From: Chloroflexota bacterium
GTDB taxonomy: Bacteria > Chloroflexota > Limnocylindria > Limnocylindrales > CSP1-4
DNA: 50,756 nucleotides
Reading direction: 5' to 3'
Assembly (NCBI GenBank): GCA_004297395.1
Contig: SCUO01000058.1
Location: 1-50,756 of the forward strand
Shown: one piece after another, positions 7,015 to 14,549 of the stretch
Layout: each line of letters starts with the position of its first letter
Numbering within the stretch: the stretch's first letter is position 1
The notes under the pieces: generated by a model
Database searches by the model: none
What the model saw: the letters and a program-made list of their open reading frames with translations, nothing else
Told to the model about the DNA's origin: nothing
Translations under genes and position numbers: made by a program

Positions 7015-7980
7015 ATGACCGCGCTCGCCGCCGCACCGGCCCGGGCGATCCGCGCGGTCGGCCTCCGGAAGGCCTACGGCAAGCTCGTCGTCCTCGACGG
7101 CATCGATCTCGTCGTCGCGGCCGGGACGGTCTTCGCCCTCCTCGGACCCAACGGAGCCGGCAAGACGACGACCGTCAACATCCTCTCGACCCTGATCTCG
7201 GCTGATGGCGGCCAGGTCGAGGTCGCCGGTCACGATCTCGAGCGCGAGCCCGGGGCCGTCCGGGCCGCGATCGGGGTCACCGGCCAGTTCTCGGCCGTCG
7301 ACGCCCTCCTCAGCGCGGAGGAGAACCTCAGGCTCATGGCCGACCTCCGCCACCTGGGCCGGCACGAGGGCCCGCGACGGGTCGCCGAACTGCTCGAGCA
7401 GTTCGACCTCGTGGAGGCCGCCAGGAAGCCCGTCCAGACCTTCTCGGGCGGCATGCGCCGCCGGCTGGACCTGGCGATGACCCTCGTCGGCGACCCCCGG
7501 ATCATCTTCCTCGACGAGCCGACCGCTGGACTCGATCCTCGAAGCCGGCGGGTCATGTGGGGCATCATCCGCGACCTCGTCGCCCGGGGCGTCACGATCT
7601 TCCTGACCACCCAGTACCTCGAGGAGGCGGATCGGCTGGCCAACCGGATCGCCGTCCTCGACGGCGGCCGGATCGTGGCGGAGGGCACGCCCGATGAGCT
7701 CAAGCGGCTCGTGCCGGGCGGCCACGTCCGGCTGGCGTTCGCCGATGCGGCGGCGCTCGACAGGGCCGCTCGCGAGTTCGACGGCGCGGCCCGCGACGAC
7801 GAAGCCCTGACCCTCCAGGTCCCGAGCGACGGCGGCCTCGGCTCGCTGCGCCGGCTCCTCGACCGGCTCGACGGGGCGGCGATCAAGGTCAACGGCCTGT
7901 CGGTCCAGACGCCCGACCTCGACGACGTCTTCCTCTCCCTCACCAGCGCCGACAGCGACCGGAAGGTGGCGGCCCGATGA
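7015..7980 (+). CDS. ABC transporter ATP-binding protein, DrrA-like
   Basis: A 321-residue ABC ATPase of the daunorubicin-resistance/ABC-2 exporter class. Walker A LLGPNGAGKTTT is at about residues 42-53, the Q-loop GVTGQFSAVD follows, signature FSGGMRRRLDLA is near 143, Walker B IIFLDEPTAGLD near 163 and the H-loop region LTTQYLEEAD (Gln at the usual His position, as in Drr proteins). The C-terminal ~80 residues form the DrrA-type regulatory domain ending LDDVFLSLTS. The stop overlaps the permease start as ATGA, so the two subunits are coupled. The substrate is likely a hydrophobic drug or lipid, not determinable here. Confidence 0.92.
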   Translation: MTALAAAPARAIRAVGLRKAYGKLVVLDGIDLVVAAGTVFALLGPNGAGKTTTVNILSTLISADGGQVEVAGHDLEREPGAVRAAIGVTGQFSAVDALLSAEENLRLMADLRHLGRHEGPRRVAELLEQFDLVEAARKPVQTFSGGMRRRLDLAMTLVGDPRIIFLDEPTAGLDPRSRRVMWGIIRDLVARGVTIFLTTQYLEEADRLANRIAVLDGGRIVAEGTPDELKRLVPGGHVRLAFADAAALDRAAREFDGAARDDEALTLQVPSDGGLGSLRRLLDRLDGAAIKVNGLSVQTPDLDDVFLSLTSADSDRKVAAR

Positions 7981-8768
7981 ACGCGCTCTCGACCTACCTC
8001 GCCGATTCGACGACGATGCTTCGCCGCAACGGCGTCCGGATGCGCCGCTACCCGATGATCTGGTTCATCGCCGGCATCCCGATCGTGCTGCTGCTGCTGT
8101 TCGTCTACGTCTTCGGCGGGACGCTCGGCGCGGGGCTCGGTGGGGTCGCCGCCGGGCGGGCCGAGTACATCGCCTACGTGGTGCCCGGCATCCTGCTCAT
8201 CACCATCGCCGGGGCCGCCCAGGGGACCGCGATCGCCGTCGCGATGGACATGGCCGAGGGCATCGTCTCGCGCTTCCGGACGATGCCGATCTCGCGAGCC
8301 TCGGTCGTGACCGGCCACGTCCTGGCCAGCGCGGCCCAGACGATGCTGGCGGTCGCGATCGTCGTCGCGGTGGCGATCGCGGTGGGGTTCCGGCCGACCA
8401 CCGGCCCGGCCCAGTGGGCCGCCGCGATCGGACTGGTGCTCCTCATGACGCTGGCCCTGACCTGGGTGTCGGTGGCCCTGGGACTGGTGAGCAAGAGCGT
8501 CGAGACAGCCAGCAACCTGCCGATGCCGCTGATGCTCCTGCCGTTCTTCGGCAGCGGCTTCGTCCCGACGGCGTCGATGCCGGAGCCGCTGCGCTGGATC
8601 GCCGAGGTCCAGCCCGCCACGCCGATGATCGAAGCGCTTCGCGGGTTGCTGCTCGGCACGCCGAGCGGCAGCAGCGGGCCGGTCGCGGTCGCCTGGTGCG
8701 TGGCGATCACGCTGGCCGGCTACCTCTGGACCCAGCGTCTATACGAGCGCGAGCCCGCGCCCCGCTGA
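7977..8768 (+). CDS. ABC-2 type permease, DrrB-like
   Basis: A 263-residue integral membrane protein with about six hydrophobic segments, beginning after a short cytosolic stretch (MIWFIAGIPIVLLLLFVYVF) and including GILLITIAGAAQGTAIAVAMDMAEGIV. The conserved ABC-2 box EGIVSRFRTMPISR and the FVPTASMPEPLRWIAEVQPATPMIEALR segment near the end are typical of DrrB/ABC-2 permeases. It overlaps the ATPase gene by four bases and completes a two-component exporter. Confidence 0.92.
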   Translation: MNALSTYLADSTTMLRRNGVRMRRYPMIWFIAGIPIVLLLLFVYVFGGTLGAGLGGVAAGRAEYIAYVVPGILLITIAGAAQGTAIAVAMDMAEGIVSRFRTMPISRASVVTGHVLASAAQTMLAVAIVVAVAIAVGFRPTTGPAQWAAAIGLVLLMTLALTWVSVALGLVSKSVETASNLPMPLMLLPFFGSGFVPTASMPEPLRWIAEVQPATPMIEALRGLLLGTPSGSSGPVAVAWCVAITLAGYLWTQRLYEREPAPR

Positions 8769-8890
8769 GCCTCGGCCTGACCGGCGTCGAGGATCTCGTC
8801 ACTGGTCCGCATCGAGGTTGCCATGGATCGCGATTCCGATTGCCCAGGGCTCCAGATCGAGGGCCGGCGTCCAGGCAGCGCTTGCCGCGA

Positions 8891-9574
8891 TCAGCGTCGC
8901 CGGTCGAGGGCAATCGCGAACCCGTCCAGCAACGCGCCGAGACCGAACTCGAAGCGTTCCTCGAGCGTGCCCGCGACAATCGAGCGGCCGACCCACGTCA
9001 GGCTGGGGTAGCGATCGGCCGGCATGGCGGCCATCGCGTCGGCGACCGCCTCGCGTCTGGCTGTCCGCTCCGCACCGGTTGCGCCGGCCATCCCGACCGC
9101 CTCCCAAAGGGCCGCCCCTGCGACGTAGTTGCCCAGGGCGTGGTTCACGAGGACCGCCTCCTCGGGTGAGAACCCGGCGCTCCGAAGGATCGCGAACGAT
9201 CGCTCCAGCATCGACACCTCCGCGCCGCCGCGTCCCGCTCGCGACGTGAGCAGTACCGTAAGGTGCGGTCGGCGGAGCAGGCCGGCCCGCACGTCGCGGG
9301 CCACCGCTGCGAGGTCCACCCGCCACTCCCCGACCGCCTCGGTCTGTGGGACGTCTGCCGCCATCGTCGCGAGGACGAGGTCGAGCAGCTCTTCCCGGCC
9401 CGACACGTGCCGGTACAGCGACATGACCCCGGACCTGAGCCGGTGCGCCACGGCGCGCATCGTCAGCGCCTCGGGCCCCCCCTCGTCGACGAGGTCGACG
9501 CCTGCCGCGACGATGCGCTCCCGGGTGAGCACGAGCCTGCTGACCGGATTGATCTCGGATTCGGGGCTTGACAT
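8891..9574 (-). CDS. TetR/AcrR family transcriptional regulator
   Basis: A 227-residue repressor. The N-terminal DNA-binding domain is visible as RERIVAAGVDLVDEGGPEAL, then LTMRAVAHRL and SGVMSLYRHVSGREELLDLV, the helix-turn-helix of the TetR family. The C-terminal ligand domain is the TetR_C type (LLRRPHLTVLLTSRAG, NHALGNYVAGAALWEA). The ATG at 9574 lies 6 nt after a TAGGAT box, and two tandem palindromes are immediately upstream, so it almost certainly controls itself and the divergent membrane-protein gene. The convergent Drr-type exporter could also be a target. Confidence 0.9.
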   Translation of the reverse strand: MSSPESEINPVSRLVLTRERIVAAGVDLVDEGGPEALTMRAVAHRLRSGVMSLYRHVSGREELLDLVLATMAADVPQTEAVGEWRVDLAAVARDVRAGLLRRPHLTVLLTSRAGRGGAEVSMLERSFAILRSAGFSPEEAVLVNHALGNYVAGAALWEAVGMAGATGAERTARREAVADAMAAMPADRYPSLTWVGRSIVAGTLEERFEFGLGALLDGFAIALDRRR

Positions 9575-9580
9575 GGCACC

Positions 9581-9586
9581 ATCCTA
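9581..9586 (-). promoter_or_regulatory. -10 box TAGGAT of the tetR gene
   Basis: On the minus strand TAGGAT precedes the ATG at 9574 by 6 nt and abuts the palindrome CTAGCGCTAG (9584-9593) and the double operator. Confidence 0.5.
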
Positions 9587-9592
9587 GCGCTA

Positions 9593-9624
9593 GCGTACGC
9601 AGTACGCAAGCGTACGTTGTACGC
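9593..9624. promoter_or_regulatory. Double TetR operator GCGTAC-N3-GTACGC x2
   Basis: Two perfect 15-bp palindromes, 9593-9607 and 9610-9624, separated by two bases (17 bp centre to centre). They sit between the divergent tetR and membrane-protein genes, the usual position for a TetR operator bound by two dimers. Confidence 0.75.
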
Positions 9625-9658
9625 AGCTCAGGAAGATCAGAGAGGACGGTTGCGGGAC

Positions 9659-10066
9659 ATGGATCCGACGCTCGTGAGAATCGCGGTCGGTGGCGTGATC
9701 GGTGCGCATGGCGTCGGTCACGTGCTCGGCTGGATGCCGGCCTGGGGCATCGCACGCTTCGAGGGAGCCTCGAGCCACTCGTGGCTCATCTCGGGGCTCA
9801 TCGGCGACTCGGGTGCGAAGCTGGGGGCGGGTCTGCTGTTCGTGCTCCCGACTGTCGGCTTCGTCGTGGCGGCCGCCGGTCTCCTCACCGGGCAGCCGTG
9901 GTGGCGGCAGTTCGCCGTCGGTTCCGCAGGCGTCTCCCTCGCGTGCACCGCGCTCTACCCACAGGCCTACTCCGCCAGCTCGACGGTCGGTGCGGTGGCA
10001 GTGAACCTGGCCATCCTGTACGCGGTCCTGGTGGCCAATTGGGATCCGACGGGCGCGTCGGCGTAG
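9659..10066 (+). CDS. Small integral membrane protein (135 aa)
   Basis: Four hydrophobic segments are visible: IAVGGVIGAHGVGHVLGW, LGAGLLFVLPTVGFVVAAAG, FAVGSAGVSLACTALYP and AVAVNLAILYAVLVANW. The His/Gly pattern GAHGVGHVLGW in segment one recurs in small uncharacterised membrane proteins. ATG 9659 follows a weak AGAGGA Shine-Dalgarno; the frame extends to 9617 with a TTG but that would place the start inside the operator. It is divergent from tetR and probably repressed by it. No function assigned. Confidence 0.75.
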   Translation: MDPTLVRIAVGGVIGAHGVGHVLGWMPAWGIARFEGASSHSWLISGLIGDSGAKLGAGLLFVLPTVGFVVAAAGLLTGQPWWRQFAVGSAGVSLACTALYPQAYSASSTVGAVAVNLAILYAVLVANWDPTGASA

Positions 10067-10096
10067 CGCGCGGCGGGATGCGGGTGGGAGGTCACG

Positions 10097-10963
10097 GTGT
10101 CGAGCACGGTTGCGCTGCCGGCAGCACGCCGGCTGGGGACGATCTTCGAACGCGTCGCATCGCTCGTCCCCACGGGACGGCCCGACCGCGACTGGCCGAC
10201 CCGGGCCGGGAGGTACAGGCTCGGCGATCCGAGTGGGTCGATTGCGGTCTGCGCACTCACGAGCAACGCATTGCTGCGCGACCTGGCCGGGCTGCCGGGA
10301 GTGGCGATCGCCGGCGGCGTCTATACGCCGAACCTCGGGATCGAGCGAATCGTCAAAGCGCTCGTCGCGAACCCCCGAATCCGCACGCTGTTCGTGTGCG
10401 GCAAGGATTCGCCCGTGTTCCAACCCGGCCAGGCCCTGACGGCGCTCGCGGCCAACGGGCTTGACGACGACGGCACTATCCGCGGAGCCGACGGACTCCT
10501 GGCCGCACTGCCGGTCGAATCACGGTCGGCCGTCGAGGCGTTCCGGGCGCAGGTCGGCGTCGTCGCGGCGATCGGGGTGACCGACGCGGCGACGATCGCC
10601 GCCCAGATCGCCGCCGTGCCGCAACTCGCCCCGGTCGCGCCCCACCGGTTCGTTGACGCCGAGCCGTCCTTCGTGGAGCTCCGGCCGGGCGGCCACCGGC
10701 AACCGCTCGAGTACGACCACAGGGGCTTCTTGGTTATTTCGGTCGACCCCGGTTCGATCGTCGTGCGCCACTACCTCGCGGACCGGCGCCCCGCGCATGT
10801 GATGCGCGGTCGCAGCGCAGAGCCGATCCTGCTCGGACTGCTTCGCGAGGGCCTGGTGTCGCAGTTGAGCCACGCCGGCTATCTCGGTTCGGAGCTGTCG
10901 AAGGCCGAGACCGCCCTTCGACTCGGCATGACGTACGAGCAGGATCAGCCGCTCAGGCAGTGA
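10097..10963 (+). CDS. MtrA-like / DUF4346 protein
   Basis: A 288-residue protein in two parts. The N-terminal half (SIAVCALTSNALLRDLA, VAIAGGVYTPNLGIERIVK, ANPRIRTLFVCGKDSP) matches the corrinoid-binding domain of tetrahydromethanopterin S-methyltransferase subunit A. The C-terminal half (EYDHRGFLVISVDPGSIVVR, HAGYLGSELSKAETAL) resembles DUF4346. The C-terminal membrane anchor of methanogen MtrA is absent. GTG 10097 has a GGGAGG Shine-Dalgarno at 10086-10091. It follows the membrane-protein gene by 30 bp. Codons are somewhat less G/C-biased than neighbouring core genes. Its biochemical role in a non-methanogen is unknown. Confidence 0.75.
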   Translation: MSSTVALPAARRLGTIFERVASLVPTGRPDRDWPTRAGRYRLGDPSGSIAVCALTSNALLRDLAGLPGVAIAGGVYTPNLGIERIVKALVANPRIRTLFVCGKDSPVFQPGQALTALAANGLDDDGTIRGADGLLAALPVESRSAVEAFRAQVGVVAAIGVTDAATIAAQIAAVPQLAPVAPHRFVDAEPSFVELRPGGHRQPLEYDHRGFLVISVDPGSIVVRHYLADRRPAHVMRGRSAEPILLGLLREGLVSQLSHAGYLGSELSKAETALRLGMTYEQDQPLRQ

Positions 10964-10982
10964 GAACGGCGGGCCAATCGAA

Positions 10983-11009
10983 GCTCGGTACAGCTTGCAC
11001 TCGCCGAGC
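10983..11009 (+). terminator. Weak hairpin after the MtrA-like gene
   Basis: GCTCGG/CCGAGC with a 15-nt loop, 20 bp after the stop codon; no T-run, so termination is tentative. Confidence 0.25.
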
Positions 11010-11072
11010 CCCTCCTTCGTGGCAGCACGATCGGCGTCTGCGGACGGTTGCCAGCCACCATTGCGAGTCGGC

Positions 11073-11101
11073 TTGACGTTTCTAATCGTAAGTGCTAACT
11101 T
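11073..11101 (+). promoter_or_regulatory. Sigma70-type promoter of the arsR gene
   Basis: TTGACG (11073-11078), a 17-bp spacer and TAACTT (11096-11101). Seven nt later lies the GTG at 11109, so transcription should start at the codon. Confidence 0.7.
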
Positions 11102-11120
11102 ACGGTAAGTGAATACTTAC
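11087..11120. promoter_or_regulatory. Tandem ArsR operators GTAAGT-N4-ACTTAC
   Basis: Two palindromes: CGTAAGT-gcta-ACTTACG (11087-11104) and GTAAGT-gaat-ACTTAC (11105-11120). The first covers the -10, the second covers the GTG start and first codons of the arsR gene, an arrangement expected for tight autorepression. Confidence 0.75.
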
Positions 11121-11465
11121 GCATCGGTGATGGACGCCGTCGGCGACGGCACGCGGCGGGCGATCCTCGAGCGGCTGCTCGAACACCCGTCCGCCGTGGG
11201 CGAGCTGGCGGCGGGGCTGCCGGTAAGCCGGCCGGCGGTGAGCCAGCACCTGCGCGTGCTGAAGCAGGCACGTCTGGTCACGGACCGGCAGGTCGGCACA
11301 CGCCGGATCTACGCGGTTGATCCGCAGGGCGTCCGCGAGGTGCGTGCGTACTGGGAGCGCTTCTGGTCGCAGGCACTCGCCCACTTCAAGGCGGTCGCCG
11401 ACACCGAAGCAGAGCAGCGGGCCGGCAGCGGCCACGAGGAGAAGTCGGATGGTGATGGAGGCTGA
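11109..11465 (+). CDS. ArsR family winged-helix repressor
   Basis: A 118-residue ArsR/SmtB-type regulator. The winged helix-turn-helix is visible: VMDAVGDGTRRAILERLLE, then SAVGELAAGLPVSRPAVSQH and LRVLKQARLVTDRQVGTRRI. The C-terminal YWERFWSQALAHFKAVAD is typical of the ArsR members paired with SRPBCC genes; no metal-binding cysteines are seen, so it is not a classical metal sensor. GTG 11109 is preferred because it sits 7 nt after the -10 box; ATG 11130 is an alternative that would leave the second operator in the leader. It overlaps the SRPBCC gene by 17 nt. Confidence 0.9.
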   Translation: MNTYASVMDAVGDGTRRAILERLLEHPSAVGELAAGLPVSRPAVSQHLRVLKQARLVTDRQVGTRRIYAVDPQGVREVRAYWERFWSQALAHFKAVADTEAEQRAGSGHEEKSDGDGG

Positions 11466-11904
11466 CGTGGCGCTCGAGGTGCGCAGCTCGGTGACGGTGG
11501 CACTGCCCCGCGAGGAGGCGTTCCGGCTGTTCACCGAGCGGATCGGGAGCTGGTGGCCGCTTGCCACCCACTCGGTGTTCGCCGAGGAGGCGGTGACGGT
11601 GGCGATGGAGCCGCGCATCGGCGGCAGGCTCTACGAGACCGCGGCCGATGGCCGGACGTCGGACTGGGGCGTGGTCACCGCCTGGGAGCCGGTGGACCGG
11701 GTGGCCGTCACCTGGCATCCAGGCTACGAGGAGGCGCAGGCGACCCTGGTCGACGTGACCTTCAGGGAGGCCCCCGACGGCGGCACCCTGGTCGATCTGC
11801 TGCACACCGGCTGGGAGGTGCATGGCAGTGAGGCCCAGGCGTCGGCCGCCGGCTACCCGCAGGGTTGGGCACACGTGCTGGAGCGATTCGTCAACGCCGC
11901 CTGA
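11449..11904 (+). CDS. SRPBCC (AHSA1-like) domain protein
   Basis: A 151-residue START/SRPBCC-fold protein. The family pattern is clear: EVRSSVTVALPREEAFRLFT, the IGSWWPLATHS segment, MEPRIGGRLYE, WGVVTAWEPVDRVAVTWHP and a C-terminal helix GWAHVLERFVNAA. Such proteins bind hydrophobic ligands in a deep cavity. ATG 11449 has GAGGAG upstream and lies within the end of the arsR gene, so the two are co-translated, a well-known ArsR-SRPBCC pairing. The ligand is unknown. Confidence 0.88.
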   Translation: MVMEADVALEVRSSVTVALPREEAFRLFTERIGSWWPLATHSVFAEEAVTVAMEPRIGGRLYETAADGRTSDWGVVTAWEPVDRVAVTWHPGYEEAQATLVDVTFREAPDGGTLVDLLHTGWEVHGSEAQASAAGYPQGWAHVLERFVNAA

Positions 11905-11976
11905 ATGGCGGTCAACGTCGACGCTGGGTCTCGAAGGGCCCGACCCAAACTCGGATCGGCCCGAAGAGGGCGGAGT

Positions 11977-12053
11977 TGGTACCGCATATCGGATTCGAAC
12001 CGATGATCTCCGCCTTGAGAGGGCGGTGTCCTGGGCCTCTAGACGAATGCGGC
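11977..12053 (-). tRNA. tRNA-Glu (anticodon CTC)
   Basis: On the minus strand the acceptor GCCGCAT pairs with ATGCGGT, the anticodon stem is CCGCC/GGCGG around the loop CTCTCAA (anticodon CTC), and the T arm is ATCGG-TTCGAAT-CCGAT. The discriminator is A and CCA is encoded (11979-11977). It reads GAG codons. Confidence 0.95.
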
Positions 12054-12085
12054 ACGGAGCGTCGCGACGTCGCGCGAGCCGGCGG

Positions 12086-12115
12086 ATGATACCAATCGAG
12101 GCGTCGGGCTGACAA
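12086..12115 (-). promoter_or_regulatory. Promoter of tRNA-Glu
   Basis: On the minus strand TTGTCA (12115-12110), an 18-bp spacer and TATCAT (12091-12086) precede the tRNA by about 32 bp, giving a short 5' leader. Confidence 0.6.
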
Positions 12116-12142
12116 ACGCCGGGGCTGGCAGTCGCCGCCGGC

Positions 12143-13021
12143 CTAGAGGCGGTTTGCCTCGAGGAAGGCCCGGATTGCGTCGGCGACCTGCTGATAGCTC
12201 GCCTCGCCGAGGACGAGGCCGTAATGCGAGTGGGCGCCGAACGGCTCGTACGGCGCGTCCAGCCACTCGGCCAGCTGCTCGGAGACGTCCGCCGGGACCT
12301 GCTGGTCCAGGCCGGCCCCGATGACCAGCCGGGGGACCTCGGCGAATATCCGGCGGTCCACCCGGATGCCGCGGAGCATGGCCCTCCGGGCCCGCCCCGA
12401 TTCATGTGGCTTCTGGCCCATGAGGTGCTGGATCCGGAGGATGTCGGCGATCGTCAGGTCGCGATGGTCCCGCTGGAGCTTCTCGGGCAGGGTTTCCCAA
12501 CCGATGAGCGACCGGCCGTAGAGCTCCGGGATCTCGCGCAGCTCGTGCTGGTGGGCCGGCTGACGGAGCTCGCCGGGGACCTCCGACGAGACGAGGACGA
12601 GGCCGGCGACGGGGTGGCGCTCGGCGGCCTTCAGGGCCAGGAGCCCGCCCATGCCGTGGCCTACGACCACGACCCCCGATCCCAGCCTGTCCATGACGGC
12701 CCCGACATCGTCGACATACAGCTCGAACGAGAGCTCGGCCGGATCGGCAGTCTGGCTCCAGTGATGGTTCCGGAGGTTGAGGGCGTGGCCCTCCCAGCCG
12801 CGGCCGGCGAAGTAGCCCAGGAAGCGCTCCCAGACCCACGAGCCACCGAGCTCGCCGTGGACGAACAGCAGCGGCTTGCGCCGGCTGCGCCGCTCGGGCA
12901 GCCAGGATTCCACGTAGATGCCGCGGTCGTGGAGCTCGATCTCGTCCTTCCGGATGGGCCTGCCGTTGACCGACGGGGCCTGGGCGCGGGCGAGGATGTC
13001 GTCGGGCGTCGTGTCGGGCAT
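12143..13021 (-). CDS. Alpha/beta hydrolase-fold protein lacking the nucleophile serine
   Basis: A 292-residue alpha/beta hydrolase-fold protein. The oxyanion segment LLFVHGELGGSWVWERF and the nucleophile elbow VVVVGHGMGGLLALKAAE are clear, but the elbow reads G-H-G-M-G: residue 123, normally Ser, is Gly (codon GGC). A candidate acidic residue (GAGLDQQVP) and histidine (FGAHSHYG) are present. Serine-hydrolase chemistry is therefore not expected unless another nucleophile is used; a binding or non-hydrolytic role is possible. It starts 4 bp after the DUF1015 stop and is probably co-transcribed with it. Confidence 0.85.
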   Translation of the reverse strand: MPDTTPDDILARAQAPSVNGRPIRKDEIELHDRGIYVESWLPERRSRRKPLLFVHGELGGSWVWERFLGYFAGRGWEGHALNLRNHHWSQTADPAELSFELYVDDVGAVMDRLGSGVVVVGHGMGGLLALKAAERHPVAGLVLVSSEVPGELRQPAHQHELREIPELYGRSLIGWETLPEKLQRDHRDLTIADILRIQHLMGQKPHESGRARRAMLRGIRVDRRIFAEVPRLVIGAGLDQQVPADVSEQLAEWLDAPYEPFGAHSHYGLVLGEASYQQVADAIRAFLEANRL

Positions 13022-13025
13022 CGGC

Positions 13026-14342
13026 TCAGCCTTCCAGGGGATTGATGACGAGGCCGGTCAGGGCCTTGGGGTAGATGTAGGTGCTCTTCTGGGGCATGAC
13101 GTCGCCATCGGCCGCCACGGCCACGATCTCGGCGGCCGGCGTCGGCTCGAGGAGGAAGGCCGCGTCGGCGCCGTCGGTGCCGCCGTCGACGAGGGCGATC
13201 GCCTCGGCCGCGTCCATGGTGTACCGGATCCGGTCGCCCTCGGCGATGGCGGCGGCATCGATGCCGACGAGCGCATCGAGGGCCGCGCCCAGGAGGGAGA
13301 CGTCGAGGCGACGGAGGGCTGCGCCGCCGGCCGGGAGATGCGGGGCCAGGGCCTCGCGCCGGGCATCCAGGATGGAACCGCCGTGGCGGGTCCAGAGCCC
13401 GAACCGGCCCGCCCCGCCGGCAGCCTTGCCGAGCGGTCCGAAGCTGCCCAGGAGCCCCTCGGCGGACACGCCCGCCTGGACGTCGAAGCATCGCGACAGC
13501 CCTGCCTCGAGCTCGGTCAGACCCGCTTCGCCCAGCCCCAGGACGACGCGGTGGGTGGGCAGGACGTCGATCGTCCCGGCCACCGGCTCGACAAGCAGCA
13601 TCAGGACGTCGTCGGTGTCGAGATCCACCCCGTCGGCCATGCCGGCCCGCCGCTCGCGGGCGTAGCGGAGGGCCGTTTCGTAGCGGTGATGGCCGTCGGC
13701 GATGGTGAGGGTCGACGCCGAGGCGATCCCGCAGAGCTCCTCGGCGACCGTGCCATCGCCCTCGACCGCCGTCCACAGCCGATGCCGGACGCCGGCCTCG
13801 TCGGTCAGCTCGACGGCGGGCTGCGTTGCGACCACCTCGTCCAGCAGCGCCGCCGCCCGGCCGGAGCGATCCTCGTACATCGCGACGACGGGGCTGGTGT
13901 TGACGCCGGTCGCGCGGAGGAGCTTGTAGCGATCCTCCTTCGGCCCGGTCATCGTTCGCTCGTGGGCCCGGATCCCGGCCCCGAACGGCTCGAGCCGGAC
14001 GCGAGCAAAGAAGCCCCGCCGGACGTGCGGCTCGTCCCGCCCGGGCAGGTGGTAGGCATCCTCGAGGATCGAGATCGTCGGCCGGGGGTCGCGCCGCAGG
14101 GTCCCGTCGCCGCGCCAGGCGCCGAGGTGCCGGGCGGCGCGGCGGTAGCGGTCGTCGGGGTCGAGATCCCCCGGCTCGGCCGTGGGCAGGTCCAGGCGGA
14201 CCACGTTCCTGGGGTCCCGCGCCAGGAGCCGGTGGTGCTCGTCGGGGCGGATGACGTCGTACGGTGGCGCGACGACCGCGGCCAGGTCGGTGGCCACCTC
14301 CGACGAGTAGCGAAGCGCGCGGAACGGGCGGACGACGGGCAC
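13026..14342 (-). CDS. DUF1015 (SerK-like) family protein
   Basis: A 438-residue DUF1015 protein. It starts VPVVRPFRALRYSS, then VVAPPYDVI, the family's N-terminal signature, followed by DEPHVRRGFFARV, IRAHERTMTGPKEDR, TIADGHHRYETALRYA (the DGHHR motif) and a C-terminal MPQKSTYIYPKALTGLV. Relatives include ADP-dependent serine kinase SerK of archaea; whether this one phosphorylates serine is unknown. The start is GTG 14342 with GAGGT upstream; the frame continues to 14717 but that segment overlaps the divergent gene's start. The hydrolase gene follows 4 bp downstream. Confidence 0.85.
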   Translation of the reverse strand: MPVVRPFRALRYSSEVATDLAAVVAPPYDVIRPDEHHRLLARDPRNVVRLDLPTAEPGDLDPDDRYRRAARHLGAWRGDGTLRRDPRPTISILEDAYHLPGRDEPHVRRGFFARVRLEPFGAGIRAHERTMTGPKEDRYKLLRATGVNTSPVVAMYEDRSGRAAALLDEVVATQPAVELTDEAGVRHRLWTAVEGDGTVAEELCGIASASTLTIADGHHRYETALRYARERRAGMADGVDLDTDDVLMLLVEPVAGTIDVLPTHRVVLGLGEAGLTELEAGLSRCFDVQAGVSAEGLLGSFGPLGKAAGGAGRFGLWTRHGGSILDARREALAPHLPAGGAALRRLDVSLLGAALDALVGIDAAAIAEGDRIRYTMDAAEAIALVDGGTDGADAAFLLEPTPAAEIVAVAADGDVMPQKSTYIYPKALTGLVINPLEG

Positions 14343-14428
14343 GTGGACCTCGACGATGGGCCTGGGCCGGGGCCGGGCGCCGGGCGCCCGCCGCCGGATT
14401 TCCGGCTCCGATGGGCGCTGGCACCGGG

Positions 14429-14438
14429 ATCGTACGAT
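14429..14438. promoter_or_regulatory. Palindromic ATCGTACGAT with -10-like boxes on both strands
   Basis: The 10-bp palindrome holds TACGAT on either strand, in the 207-bp gap between the divergent DUF1015 and 832-aa exporter genes. It could serve as overlapping divergent -10 elements; no clear -35 is seen. Confidence 0.3.
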
Positions 14439-14549
14439 AGCCGCGGTCGGACCGCGACGAGCGCGAACTTGCGGGCGGCGCAACTTTTCGCCCGGGTCCC
14501 GCGTCGATGCTGCGACCCAGGGACCCGTTCCCGAGCCGCAGGAGTCGAC

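Noticed and set aside
8769-8890. Extra C-terminal coding on the minus strand beyond the TetR stop
   Set aside because: It lies in another frame, has no start and shows no domain; treated as intergenic between convergent genes.
12918-14549. N-terminal extension of the 832-aa exporter by over 500 codons
   Set aside because: It runs antisense through DUF1015 and the signal peptide at GTG 14550 marks the true start.
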